Shown here: positions 1 to 6,786 of the stretch, in pieces
How the letters are laid out: each line of letters begins with the position of its first letter
How positions within the stretch are numbered: position 1 is the stretch's first letter
Assembly: GCA_024278215.1 (NCBI GenBank)
Contig: JAJRTR010000016.1
Coordinates: 1 to 12,718, forward strand
Reading direction: 5' to 3'
DNA length: 12,718 bases
From: a bacterium
GTDB lineage: Bacteria; UBP15; UBA6099; JAJRTR01
Program-made: the position numbers and the translations under genes
The notes under the pieces: generated by a model
The model's input: only the letters and a program-made list of their open reading frames with translations
Told to the model about the DNA's origin: nothing
Databases searched by the model: none

Positions 1-174
1 CAATTGCAAAATTATGTTCGTAGCGAGGTCGAGCTAAATTGTTCGGAGCAAGGCGGAGGTGTAAAATCCTCGCAGGCGTACTTGTAGAGTACGTCGAGGA
101 CGATTTTGTGCCGACAACGCAGCTATGGACAATAGCCGCCGCCCGCAGCAGAATCAGAATTTTGCAATTGGCTC
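1..174 (-). repeat. R1 element copy A (MITE-like, terminal inverted repeats), cut by the window edge
   Basis: First of three copies of a ~178-bp element, here in the opposite orientation to copies B (5509-5685) and C (10291-10468). The right end shows the terminal repeat CAGAATTTTGCAATTGGCTC (155-174). The left end starts at CAATTGC, so about four terminal bases lie outside the window. Aligned with B and C it is alike over the whole length, including the block near 68-105 with a central hairpin around GTACTTGTAGAGTAC. One strand stays open here (reading KILAGVLVEYVEDDF), but copy B breaks that frame, so I do not call a gene. No transposase is present; a non-autonomous element is the likeliest reading, by inference. 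Confidence 0.85.
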
Positions 175-188
175 ATATAGTTACCCTA

Positions 189-373
189 AACCGGCGCAGC
201 CGGAACCAAACAGGTCGCATTTTCGTGCCCGAACAAATACGGTTTTAGCACGGCACACAGAGTTTCATAGTTTCCGCAGTCAATCGCACTCACACTTGTC
301 CACATCGGTTTTTCATAGTTCCGGGGCTCCGATCTCTTGTTCAGCATTTCTTTACCATCCTGAGTAACATTTC
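189..373 (-). repeat. R2 mosaic repeat copy a
   Basis: Read on the minus strand it runs from GAAATGTTACTCAGGATGG through a GTGTGGACAAGTGTGAGT block, then CTGTGTGCCGTGCTAAAACC, to GGGCACGAAAATGCGACCTG and the small hairpin CCGGC-TGC-GCCGG. The same blocks recur at 1531-1743 and 5231-5420, but in different combinations. On the minus strand it is followed after about 15 bases by R1 copy A, the same order as R2c to R1 copy B. The minus-strand frame is open (CAVLKPYLFGHENATC), but module spacing in copy b breaks that frame, so coding is not supported. Confidence 0.75.
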
Positions 374-383
374 TGTCGTATGA

Positions 384-536
384 TAATTGATTCGTGTATA
401 ATAAGTCGTAGATGACAAATAGCAACCATCAATGGTCGAATATAACGAACGTGCGTTCAGCATTTTAAAGCATCTTGATCGACTTTGACAATAACATTGT
501 TTTTAAAAATGACTTATTACACACGAATCATAATTA
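384..536. repeat. 153-bp region bounded by 24-26-bp imperfect inverted repeats
   Basis: The arms 384-407 and 511-536 are inverted repeats matching at 23 of 24 aligned bases, with one two-base gap (core ATTCGTGTATAATAAGTC against GACTTATTACACACGAAT). The 103-bp centre is AT-rich, holds a short palindrome GAACG-TG-CGTTC at 447-458, and shows no gene. It directly abuts the R2 copy. It could be a third type of small inverted-repeat element or a decayed one; a second copy would be needed to decide and none is in the window. Confidence 0.6.
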
Positions 537-598
537 AGTAGACGGTATTGGGTTATAACGCAAGAGATGTGCCACGAGTACGAGTCATGTGTGGCGAG

Positions 599-1246
599 TT
601 AGCTGTTGCTGATGAAATAACCGGCGGATGTCGAGAGGAACCATATACCGAATCCGACGAGAATGAAGCCACAGGCGCGTATAATGTTGCGGTAGGCGGG
701 GTCGCTCATCAACTTTCTCCCGCGGCTGACGGCGTAAGAGATGACGCTGTACCAGGCAAGGTCGGCGAGTATGTGTCCGATGAAGAAAACCACAATGCCC
801 GGCGTTCCGAATTTACGCGCCGCGACGAGGTATCCGAGCCCGATTGTGGCCCACCAGATTATCCAATAAGGATTAGACAGGCTCGCGAGTATGCCAGCCA
901 GCACAGGGTTCGCCAACGCACCGCTGCTGTCATTGCCTACGTATAGTGATAGTAACGCCGCTTTGCGGTACATTCCTATTCCCATCCAGAGCAGAATGCT
1001 GCCGCCCAACAGCGCAATGACTGCCGTCACGAGTGGTATCTCGAGCAAGGGCCCCAGCCCCAGCACCACGGCGATCACGAGCGAAAGTTCGAGTATCGCG
1101 TGGCCGCAGATCAGCAGAGGTCCCGAGATAAAACCGCGTTTCGCTGAATCCGCCACGGTTACTGTGAACAACGGACCCGGCATCAGCGCACCCGAAAGGG
1201 CGAGGATGAACGATCCCAAAAATATAGTTGCAAGCTGAATTGTCAT
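599..1246 (-). CDS. LysE/RhtB-family amino-acid exporter-like membrane protein
   Basis: The 215-residue product is very hydrophobic, with about six membrane segments (roughly residues 6-28, 43-63, 70-92, 115-140, 148-172 and 188-208), the size and layout of the LysE/RhtB superfamily. The N-terminal GALMPGPLFTVTVADSAKRG is the family's conserved first-helix and loop motif, followed by GHAILELSLV in helix two and SNPYWIIWWATIGLGY in the fourth segment. Family members export amino acids or small solutes across the inner membrane using the ion gradient; the substrate here cannot be read from sequence. The ATG at 1246 follows GGAG by only three bases. The gene stands alone between repeats, with no regulator beside it. 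Family is secure, substrate unknown. Confidence 0.9.
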   Translation of the reverse strand: MTIQLATIFLGSFILALSGALMPGPLFTVTVADSAKRGFISGPLLICGHAILELSLVIAVVLGLGPLLEIPLVTAVIALLGGSILLWMGIGMYRKAALLSLYVGNDSSGALANPVLAGILASLSNPYWIIWWATIGLGYLVAARKFGTPGIVVFFIGHILADLAWYSVISYAVSRGRKLMSDPAYRNIIRACGFILVGFGIWFLSTSAGYFISNS

Positions 1247-1278
1247 AGGCTCCGTCTTGTGTTCGTCAATTATGGAAT

Positions 1279-1307
1279 ATTACAAAATGTCTATTCCTTT
1301 AGCACAA
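1279..1307 (-). promoter_or_regulatory. possible sigma70-type promoter for the LysE-family gene
   Basis: On the minus strand TTGTGC (1307-1302) and TGTAAT (1284-1279) are separated by 17 bases, about 33 bases upstream of the start codon. Both boxes are imperfect, so this is a weak prediction. The rest of 1308-1530 shows no gene and no convincing structure. Confidence 0.3.
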
Positions 1308-1530
1308 GTAGTTTTTATCAAAAAGCAGATACAGGCGCTGCCAAAAATAGCATTGACAATCCCTGTTTTTCGCGCATTCTGCTACAGTCCACATCAGCAT
1401 CTACTTTTATGCAGCACATCCACATCTCAATTATAACTTGCGTAATGTGGATAGTCATCTATTACAATGTATTCGACGTCGTTGTTCAGCCACGATATTT
1501 ATAACTAAAGGGGCGTAGTATCTTACGTCT

Positions 1531-1743
1531 GAAATGCTACGCAGGATGGTAAAGAAATGCTGAAAAGAGATCGGGGAAAGCTGGATCTGCCAGTTACAGG
1601 CGTTTTCACGGTAGACCTTTGGAACGATGAAACTCTGTGTGCCGTGCTCAAACCGTAGACCGTGTGTGTGCCGTGCTAAAACCGCATTTGTTTGGGCACG
1701 AAAATGCTGCCTGTTTGGTTCCGGCTTTGCCGGGTCAGGCATG
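1531..1743 (+). repeat. R2 mosaic repeat copy b
   Basis: It starts GAAATGCTACGCAGGATGG like copy a, then carries GGCGTTTTCACGGTAGACC, a block shared with copy c and missing from copy a. It lacks the GTGTGGACAAGTGTGAGT block found in a and c. The block TGTGTGCCGTGCT occurs twice (from 1636 and from 1665), an offset of 29 bases that changes reading frame. It ends with GGGCACGAAAATGCTGCCTG and hairpin CCGGC-TTT-GCCGG, 14 bases past the stop of the minus-strand DUF362 gene. No R1 copy follows. Confidence 0.75.
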
Positions 1744-1756
1744 GCAAAAGAAAGAA

Positions 1757-3061
1757 TTACCTGTGAACAGATACGATTTTCGGAACACGTGCGCGGCTGC
1801 CGTGCAACTTCGCTGCTATGAGGTCGATGATTGATGTCAGTGCATTTGGTGTCATGCCGATGACTTTCACACCCATCTGTTTTGTGAGTCCGTCGATGCT
1901 GGAGGCAAGGTCGTTGCAGCCGTAACTGACTGTGATACGACGATGTGTGCAGTTAATTTTAATTCGGGATAGGGTTTCTTCGGCGGCGCATGTGCCCGCG
2001 ATGTGTACAGGACCCTCTATGTGCTTTATTCTCTCCGGATCGAACCCCTTACCCATCAGTACAGTGAAACCTCCGCGACCGCCGTAATCCCTGTAAAGAG
2101 TCTGAATAAGTGTTTCCGTATTCTTACGACATCCTTCTTTACAGCAGAGTTCCGTACCGCGAATAATCTCAATATCGGGCGGAAAATCCATAAGTATGTC
2201 GAAATTGTATTGTGTGTTTGTATCGGGGAGCAGACCGTCTGTGTGTATGTTGCCGAAAACGCCGCAGCCGAGCCCGGCCTTGCGTGCAAGGCGCAGATGT
2301 TCCACATCGTCAACAGCGTAACCCAGCACATGAGAGCCGATTGTATCAACAGCGAGCACATCGGTTCCGCCAAGCAGCAGGTCGAGCCTGTCGACGCACT
2401 GATCGAGATGCGCGGCGGCGGGATAGTGGCCGTTATAAACAGCATACAGCGCATCGACCAGGGTGAAGTCGGGCCTGAAGTGCCGCAGGATGTCGACAAG
2501 TTTACGATGGAGCTTGAAGTTGTGGTCCCTGATGCGGTCCTTCTGGTCGATAAGTCCGAACTGATTTTTGATGCCGATTGTTACCACGCTCATCGAGTGG
2601 GTTTTGAGTTTCGGGATGTTCAGATAAAAAGTCGATTCGCGCTCGCGTAGCATTCGAGCGAGTCGACGGTGGATGCCGACTTCGTAGTCGAAGCTCCGGA
2701 GTTTCAGGGTTTCGCGGTGGCCTTCGTCGAGGTATAGAGGGCGCACACCGTGGCGTCTGCATACGGGGAGGTAGCCCGCGTGTCTGAAAACAAGCCTCGT
2801 GAAATTGCCCTGGGTGCAGTTTTCCATGAGCCGGATTTTTTTCGCGCCGAGGTCGCGCAGAGCGCCCAGCGCCGCGTCTACGACTGCGGGGTCTGTGAAA
2901 GTAAACGGCTTGAAGTCGATCCCGTTTATTTTCACGAGTATTTCGCCGACTGATTTTATTTGCGGAGCGACACCTGCCGCGTCGAACATCTTACGGATAG
3001 ACATGCGCATGTTGTCCGTTGCGGAACGCGCGAAAACAGTCGCTTGTGTTTTATTGTCCAT
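1757..3061 (-). CDS. DUF362 domain protein with a cysteine-bearing C-terminal region
   Basis: The 434-residue product carries the DUF362 signature: FYLNIPKLKTHSMSVVTIGI at 145-164 followed by KNQFGLI, the FTLVDALYAV stretch near 199-208, and the AVDTIGSHVLGY...DDVEHLRLARKAGLG block near 237-265. Residues 300-434 add CCKEGC (306-311) plus C358, C371 and C382, which could bind metal or an iron-sulfur cluster; this is inference, as the classic CxxCxxCxxxC ferredoxin pattern is absent. No signal peptide is evident, so it is probably cytoplasmic. DUF362 has no settled general function. It starts 31 bases after the GH84 stop on the same strand, so co-transcription is likely. No clear Shine-Dalgarno precedes ATG 3061, and the in-frame ATGs at residues 18 and 20 are no better. 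Confidence 0.85.
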   Translation of the reverse strand: MDNKTQATVFARSATDNMRMSIRKMFDAAGVAPQIKSVGEILVKINGIDFKPFTFTDPAVVDAALGALRDLGAKKIRLMENCTQGNFTRLVFRHAGYLPVCRRHGVRPLYLDEGHRETLKLRSFDYEVGIHRRLARMLRERESTFYLNIPKLKTHSMSVVTIGIKNQFGLIDQKDRIRDHNFKLHRKLVDILRHFRPDFTLVDALYAVYNGHYPAAAHLDQCVDRLDLLLGGTDVLAVDTIGSHVLGYAVDDVEHLRLARKAGLGCGVFGNIHTDGLLPDTNTQYNFDILMDFPPDIEIIRGTELCCKEGCRKNTETLIQTLYRDYGGRGGFTVLMGKGFDPERIKHIEGPVHIAGTCAAEETLSRIKINCTHRRITVSYGCNDLASSIDGLTKQMGVKVIGMTPNALTSIIDLIAAKLHGSRARVPKIVSVHR

Positions 3062-3092
3062 TGTTTATTCAAACCGCATAATCGTCGTCGAT

Positions 3093-5015
3093 TCACTCAC
3101 CGATGAGTGAGCCGAGTTTCTCGTCTTCGGGCAGTTCACGGTCGCGGAGAAGGGCGTACGATTTGAGCAGGAAGTTGTGCATTACCATCTTGGTGATGAC
3201 GGCTGTATTTTTTTCGCCTTCCTGCCATTCATTTTCCACTTCGTCGACTTTTGCAGGGTCGAACGCTTCATCCTTGTTGTATTTCTGAAGCAGGAGATCG
3301 AGTGTTTTTTCGCCGACCTTGCCGTACATGACCAGCTTGTCTATCCACGGCTGCATTTCGTCGAACATCTTCGAGTTTTCAGGAGTGCGGATTGCCTGCA
3401 TTTCGGAGTTCATGCCCTGGAAACGCTCCAGGGTTGAACGCAGGGCAGGTGCCGCGGTGTCGAGTGTGTAATTCGGCGCGTTCTGGAAGGCGAGCAGCAC
3501 GGCGCGTGTCTGTTCATAAAGTTCAGGCGCGTCGTACTTCCATATCAGCGACGACTGCGATTGTCTTGCGAAGAAGTTGAATGTGTCGTATTTTTCGTCG
3601 CCCGCGATGCGTTTCGCGGCGTTGATCCAGGAGCGTTCGGCATCGTAATTCATTGGGTTCCATGTGAAGTCGGCAACGGTGATAAGCGCGGGTTTAGAAC
3701 TTAGAGGCAGGGGCATCGCGTTGGCGGCGAAACCGGAAGTTGTGCGGAACAGGCGCGGGTCGCGTCCGCGGAGCGGCCCGAGCGCGAGGCGGCCTCCGAC
3801 ACGGTCGATGTTGTCGAGCACGGGGAAGTTGTCGCCGAGGAACGGCTTTCGCCCGATGAATTTCGCATAGAAAGCAGCGTCTTCGGAAGTGATGACATCG
3901 GGGGCTATCTCCATGCCTGTCCAGCCGATGCGCAGCCGTGGATCGAGATGCTTGCCGATGTAGCGCAGGTATTCCGAATCCATTGCCAACTCGCCCGAGT
4001 AGTCGTTGGGCACGAACGCGAAAACAACATTGGGATAATCTTCCATGAGTTTGCCGAGCACTTTGTTGGTGAAATAGACCTGGCCTTCTTCATAGGTCTT
4101 AAAAGCATCCCTGTCGTATGGAGTGAGCGCCTTGCCGACATCGTCGAACGCGAGCGAGAAGCATTTCACGCCCACGCCGATGACGCTTTTGAATTTAAGA
4201 TACGCTTTCTTTATGTCTTTCTTACTTGAAAAATTAACACTTACACCCGGGCTGAGGCTCCAGCAGTAGCGCACGTAGTTTTCATTTGCAAGGTCGTTGA
4301 GGGCTTCAACCTCATCGAGCTCTTTCTCCGTAAGCTTAAGCCGCCAGCCGAAGCGCAGTTTGTGGTCGTCTTTGGGAGTATAGAGAAATATGTTGTATTT
4401 ATAGTCGGACATCCAATTTATAATGTCGATACGGCCTTCGTCCGGCCAGGGCTTGCCGTAGAACCCCTCGAGGATGCCGCGGGTCTCGAACTCGGGCCAG
4501 TCGTGTATGGCGATTTCAGGGAGAGTGCCGTCAACGAAAAGCTGTTTAAGTGTTTTCGCGGCGTAATAAGCGCCATAACTGTCGCCGACACCGTTTTCTA
4601 TTTGTGATTTATGATAGAGAATCTGGACAGCAATGTAGTCTTTTATGCGTTTAATACCGAGGAAATACTCCTGAGGACCGAATGTTGAAGGGTTCAGCGA
4701 AGCACAGAACATCTCCGGGCAGTTGAAGTTTGCATGGGCGTCGCGCTGAGCCGCCACATGGACGAATATGCCGCCGGGGCTTGGTTTTTCCTGCACTTTT
4801 AAGGCTGGAAATATTTCTTTCAGTGCATCGAGTACACGTGGGTCCACATCGGCGCTTTCCGGGGTCAGCACCGCTGTCGAAGGATCGATCCGGATCGTCT
4901 TGCCTTCGAAAAGTATCTTCTGCGGCTCCGGCACAACTGTGTAAGCTGCCGCAGAGACGGCTATCGCCATATATACGATAAATACTGCTAATGCCGTTAT
5001 GATATTTCTTTTCAT
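3093..5015 (-). CDS. secreted GH84-type beta-N-acetylglucosaminidase
   Basis: The 640-residue product begins with a signal peptide (MKRNIITALAVFIVYMAIAV then SAAA-Y), so it is exported. Residues ~25-170 look like the N-terminal alpha/beta domain that precedes GH84 and GH20 catalytic barrels. The barrel starts at FETRGILEGFYGKPW (176-190), the hallmark of GH84 (bacterial NagJ/O-GlcNAcase-like enzymes), continues with YNIFLYTPKDDHKLR near 207-221, and has the catalytic Asp pair in SLAFDDVG (D291-D292). The family removes terminal beta-linked GlcNAc by substrate-assisted catalysis. Residues ~430-640 are a mostly helical C-terminal region. ATG 5015 follows a strong GGGAGGT with eight bases of spacing. 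A 6-bp hairpin (3093-3110) covers the stop codon. It is first gene of a pair with the DUF362 gene. The natural substrate (mucin, peptidoglycan fragments or other) is unknown. Confidence 0.92.
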   Translation of the reverse strand: MKRNIITALAVFIVYMAIAVSAAAYTVVPEPQKILFEGKTIRIDPSTAVLTPESADVDPRVLDALKEIFPALKVQEKPSPGGIFVHVAAQRDAHANFNCPEMFCASLNPSTFGPQEYFLGIKRIKDYIAVQILYHKSQIENGVGDSYGAYYAAKTLKQLFVDGTLPEIAIHDWPEFETRGILEGFYGKPWPDEGRIDIINWMSDYKYNIFLYTPKDDHKLRFGWRLKLTEKELDEVEALNDLANENYVRYCWSLSPGVSVNFSSKKDIKKAYLKFKSVIGVGVKCFSLAFDDVGKALTPYDRDAFKTYEEGQVYFTNKVLGKLMEDYPNVVFAFVPNDYSGELAMDSEYLRYIGKHLDPRLRIGWTGMEIAPDVITSEDAAFYAKFIGRKPFLGDNFPVLDNIDRVGGRLALGPLRGRDPRLFRTTSGFAANAMPLPLSSKPALITVADFTWNPMNYDAERSWINAAKRIAGDEKYDTFNFFARQSQSSLIWKYDAPELYEQTRAVLLAFQNAPNYTLDTAAPALRSTLERFQGMNSEMQAIRTPENSKMFDEMQPWIDKLVMYGKVGEKTLDLLLQKYNKDEAFDPAKVDEVENEWQEGEKNTAVITKMVMHNFLLKSYALLRDRELPEDEKLGSLIGE

Positions 5016-5230
5016 ACTTCATTACCTCCCGTACAAAATGTTCAGTCGCAATCATTTTATATCATTGACGGAACAGTGTCCATTTTATAATTCCCGTGCG
5101 ATTATCAGGTGTGCGACATGAAAGGGAAGGGCAGTTGTATTAAGGTGAGCTACTGTAGATAATTGATAGCGGAAGTTGTAGGCACTTATCGTGCGCCATA
5201 AGCAACAACATGTGGACGCGGGGCTTTCAA

Positions 5231-5420
5231 TTCCAGGCGTTTCCAAGGTGGACCTTGGAAACCATAAAAAATAGCCCATGGGAACGATGAAGACCGGTGT
5301 GGACAAGTGTGAGTACGATCACTGTGGAAATGATGAAACCCTGTGTGCCGCGATCAAACTATAGACCATGTGCCGTGCTCGAACCGCTTTTGTTTGGGCA
5401 CGAAAATGAGACCTGTTTGT
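5231..5420 (+). repeat. R2 mosaic repeat copy c, with a perfect 10-bp-arm palindrome
   Basis: It contains GGCGTTTCCAAGGTGGACC (also in copy b), GTGTGGACAAGTGTGAGT (also in copy a), two forms of TGTGTGCCG/TGTGCCGTGCT (as in b) and GGGCACGAAAATGAGACCTG (in all three). So it holds modules found separately in a and b. At 5240-5261, TTTCCAAGGT-GG-ACCTTGGAAA is a perfect inverted repeat. About 90 bases later comes R1 copy B in the same relative order as R2a to R1 copy A. The stretch 5016-5230 holds the GH84 upstream region with no gene and no clear promoter. Confidence 0.75.
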
Positions 5421-5508
5421 TTAGGGCTCCCCCGGGTTAGGGCTGCCGGCTGAATATCCGGATGCGCCTGGGGATTTTACGGTCCGTTTTCTCCCGAAAT
5501 TCTCTTTC

Positions 5509-5685
5509 GAGCCAATTGCAAGATTCTGATTCTGCTGCGGTCGGCTGCTATAGTACATAGCTGCGTTGTCTGCGCGAAATCGTCCTCGACGTACTTTACA
5601 AGTACGCTTGCGAGGTTTTACCCCTCCACCTTGCTCTGAACAATTTCGTTCGACCTCGCTGCGAACATAATTTTGCAATCGTCTC
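5509..5685 (+). repeat. R1 element copy B (MITE-like)
   Basis: It begins GAGCCAATTGCAAGATTCTG and ends GCGAACATAATTTTGCAATC-GTCTC, so its termini have drifted from the perfect 20-bp inverted repeats of copy C. The central hairpin is CGTACTT-TAC-AAGTACG. It aligns over its full length with copies A and C. A one-base deletion in the AAAACCTCGC block, where A has AAAATCCTCGC, destroys the frame that is open in A and C. It lies between R2c and the VOC-gene promoter. Confidence 0.88.
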
Positions 5686-5692
5686 TTTAAAG

Positions 5693-5721
5693 TTTTATAT
5701 ATCGCCGACCGGTATTATAAT
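5693..5721 (+). promoter_or_regulatory. possible promoter for the VOC gene
   Basis: A perfect -10 box TATAAT (5716-5721) stands 17 bases from a poor -35 TTTTAT (5693-5698). The -35 region is within eight bases of the end of R1 copy B. The untranslated leader to GTG 5838 would be about 110 bases. Confidence 0.35.
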
Positions 5722-5822
5722 GTACGCTGTGTGCTGTGCATACATCGCTTTTTGATACGTGCATGTGATATGCTGAGATGAATTTCCAGAATGACATGCG
5801 CAAACAGGCGCATAGCTGCTTC

Positions 5823-5828
5823 GAGGAG
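5823..5828 (+). promoter_or_regulatory. Shine-Dalgarno sequence that favours the GTG start of the VOC gene
   Basis: GAGGAG sits nine bases before GTG 5838. The in-frame ATG at 5778 has no comparable site, and the VOC fold begins right after the GTG. Confidence 0.6.
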
Positions 5829-5837
5829 TATACCATC

Positions 5838-6785
5838 GTGCGAGAAATACAACATTTCAGCGTAACTATACATCGCAGGAAAAGAAGCAGAGTTTTCTAT
5901 GCGAAAACCCTTAGGTTTCCTCTTTTAGGTGAGACTGTCAACAGGGGCGAACGCGCAGAAAAAATGCACTGCATACGAGAACTTGTCAACGTGGTATCAT
6001 GGTACCAGATCGGCGACTCGGGCATGGAAACATTCTATCTGCCGCGCCACCCCTCACAACCTTCGAATATCTCCGACATGCGCGAGCCCGGATACAGGTA
6101 TCTGGCGTTCTGGCTGAAAGGTTTCGACGACTTCGCCCGCCGACTGGCCGCGGCAGAACTCGACCTGATATATGCGAGTTCACGACACGGAAAATGCTTC
6201 AGGGTGAAGGACCCGGACGGCATTAATTTATTGTTTTTCGACTCGGGCGAATCAGCTCGTGCTGGTCATGTTTCAGGATTGAAAGAAGCGGGGATGGTCG
6301 TTTCGGACGATTCCGGCTTCGATGCTTTTTTCAATGTAATCGGGCTCAATAAAACTGAAGAAGGCGGATTTTTTCTCGAAGAACTGTTCGGTATCAGTGA
6401 GCCTGCACCACTCTATGGAAACATCAGGCTTATCACTCCGGCAGAAACGAATACAAAAATAGAACAACGCAACTTTCCCGGGCCCGGCGTCCATCGCGCC
6501 TCGCCGCGCCGCAGTCTGCGCGATGTCGGCATACAGCACATCGCTTTCTATGTCGACGACATTAACGACTTTTACAAGAAAGGTGTCAGGAATGGAATAT
6601 CGTTTCTGTTTTCCCCCACGCTGCTGCCGGGTGGCAACAAAATGACCTATTTCCTCGATCCGGAAGGCAACATCATCGAAGTAATGCAGGTGAACCGCGT
6701 CACTCGCACCGCCGCGCGCATCGCAGGCAAAGTCCTTCGCATCCGCGCAGATGCCGCAGCTTTTATCGAAATGGCATTCCCTTGA
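5838..6785 (+). CDS. two-domain VOC superfamily protein (glyoxalase / extradiol dioxygenase fold)
   Basis: I place the start at GTG 5838 (315 residues) because GAGGAG precedes it and because VREIQHFSV is where a VOC domain normally begins; ATG 5778 would add 20 unrelated residues. Domain 1 (~1-140) has QHFSVTI, YRYLAFWLKGFDDF and KDPDGINLLFF; domain 2 (~150-290) has AGMVVSD, IQHIAFYVDDINDF and LDPEGNIIEVMQ. Four beta-alpha-beta-beta-beta modules in ~315 residues match the size of extradiol ring-cleavage dioxygenases. The usual His-His-Glu metal set is incomplete: domain 2 keeps H234 and E281 but has glycine where the first His should be; domain 1 keeps H6 but has Tyr and Leu at the other positions. 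The reaction is therefore unassigned. The stop lies one base from the convergent glycosyltransferase stop. Confidence 0.82.
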   Translation: MREIQHFSVTIHRRKRSRVFYAKTLRFPLLGETVNRGERAEKMHCIRELVNVVSWYQIGDSGMETFYLPRHPSQPSNISDMREPGYRYLAFWLKGFDDFARRLAAAELDLIYASSRHGKCFRVKDPDGINLLFFDSGESARAGHVSGLKEAGMVVSDDSGFDAFFNVIGLNKTEEGGFFLEELFGISEPAPLYGNIRLITPAETNTKIEQRNFPGPGVHRASPRRSLRDVGIQHIAFYVDDINDFYKKGVRNGISFLFSPTLLPGGNKMTYFLDPEGNIIEVMQVNRVTRTAARIAGKVLRIRADAAAFIEMAFP

Positions 6786-6786
6786 A

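Noticed and set aside
39-248. Open frame through R1 copy A giving KILAGVLVEYVEDDF...
   Set aside because: The same frame is open in copy C, but a one-base deletion breaks it in copy B. The conserved features are DNA symmetry (terminal repeats, central hairpin), and no plausible start signal is seen.
186-425. Minus-strand frame through R2a giving CAVLKPYLFGHENATC
   Set aside because: The equivalent module in R2b is duplicated with a 29-base offset and a stop after CAVLKP, so the frame is not conserved.
548-946. 132-codon plus-strand frame over the LysE-family gene
   Set aside because: It is antisense to a convincing six-helix membrane protein; the predicted protein has no recognisable features and is rich in charged residues typical of shadow frames.
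1512-1542. Inverted repeat GCGTAG...CTACGC as a terminator
   Set aside because: Only 6-bp arms with an 18-base loop and no T-run; it merges into the start of R2b.
2003-2650. 215-codon plus-strand frame inside the DUF362 gene
   Set aside because: Antisense to strong DUF362 motifs; no ribosome-binding site of note and no recognisable domain.
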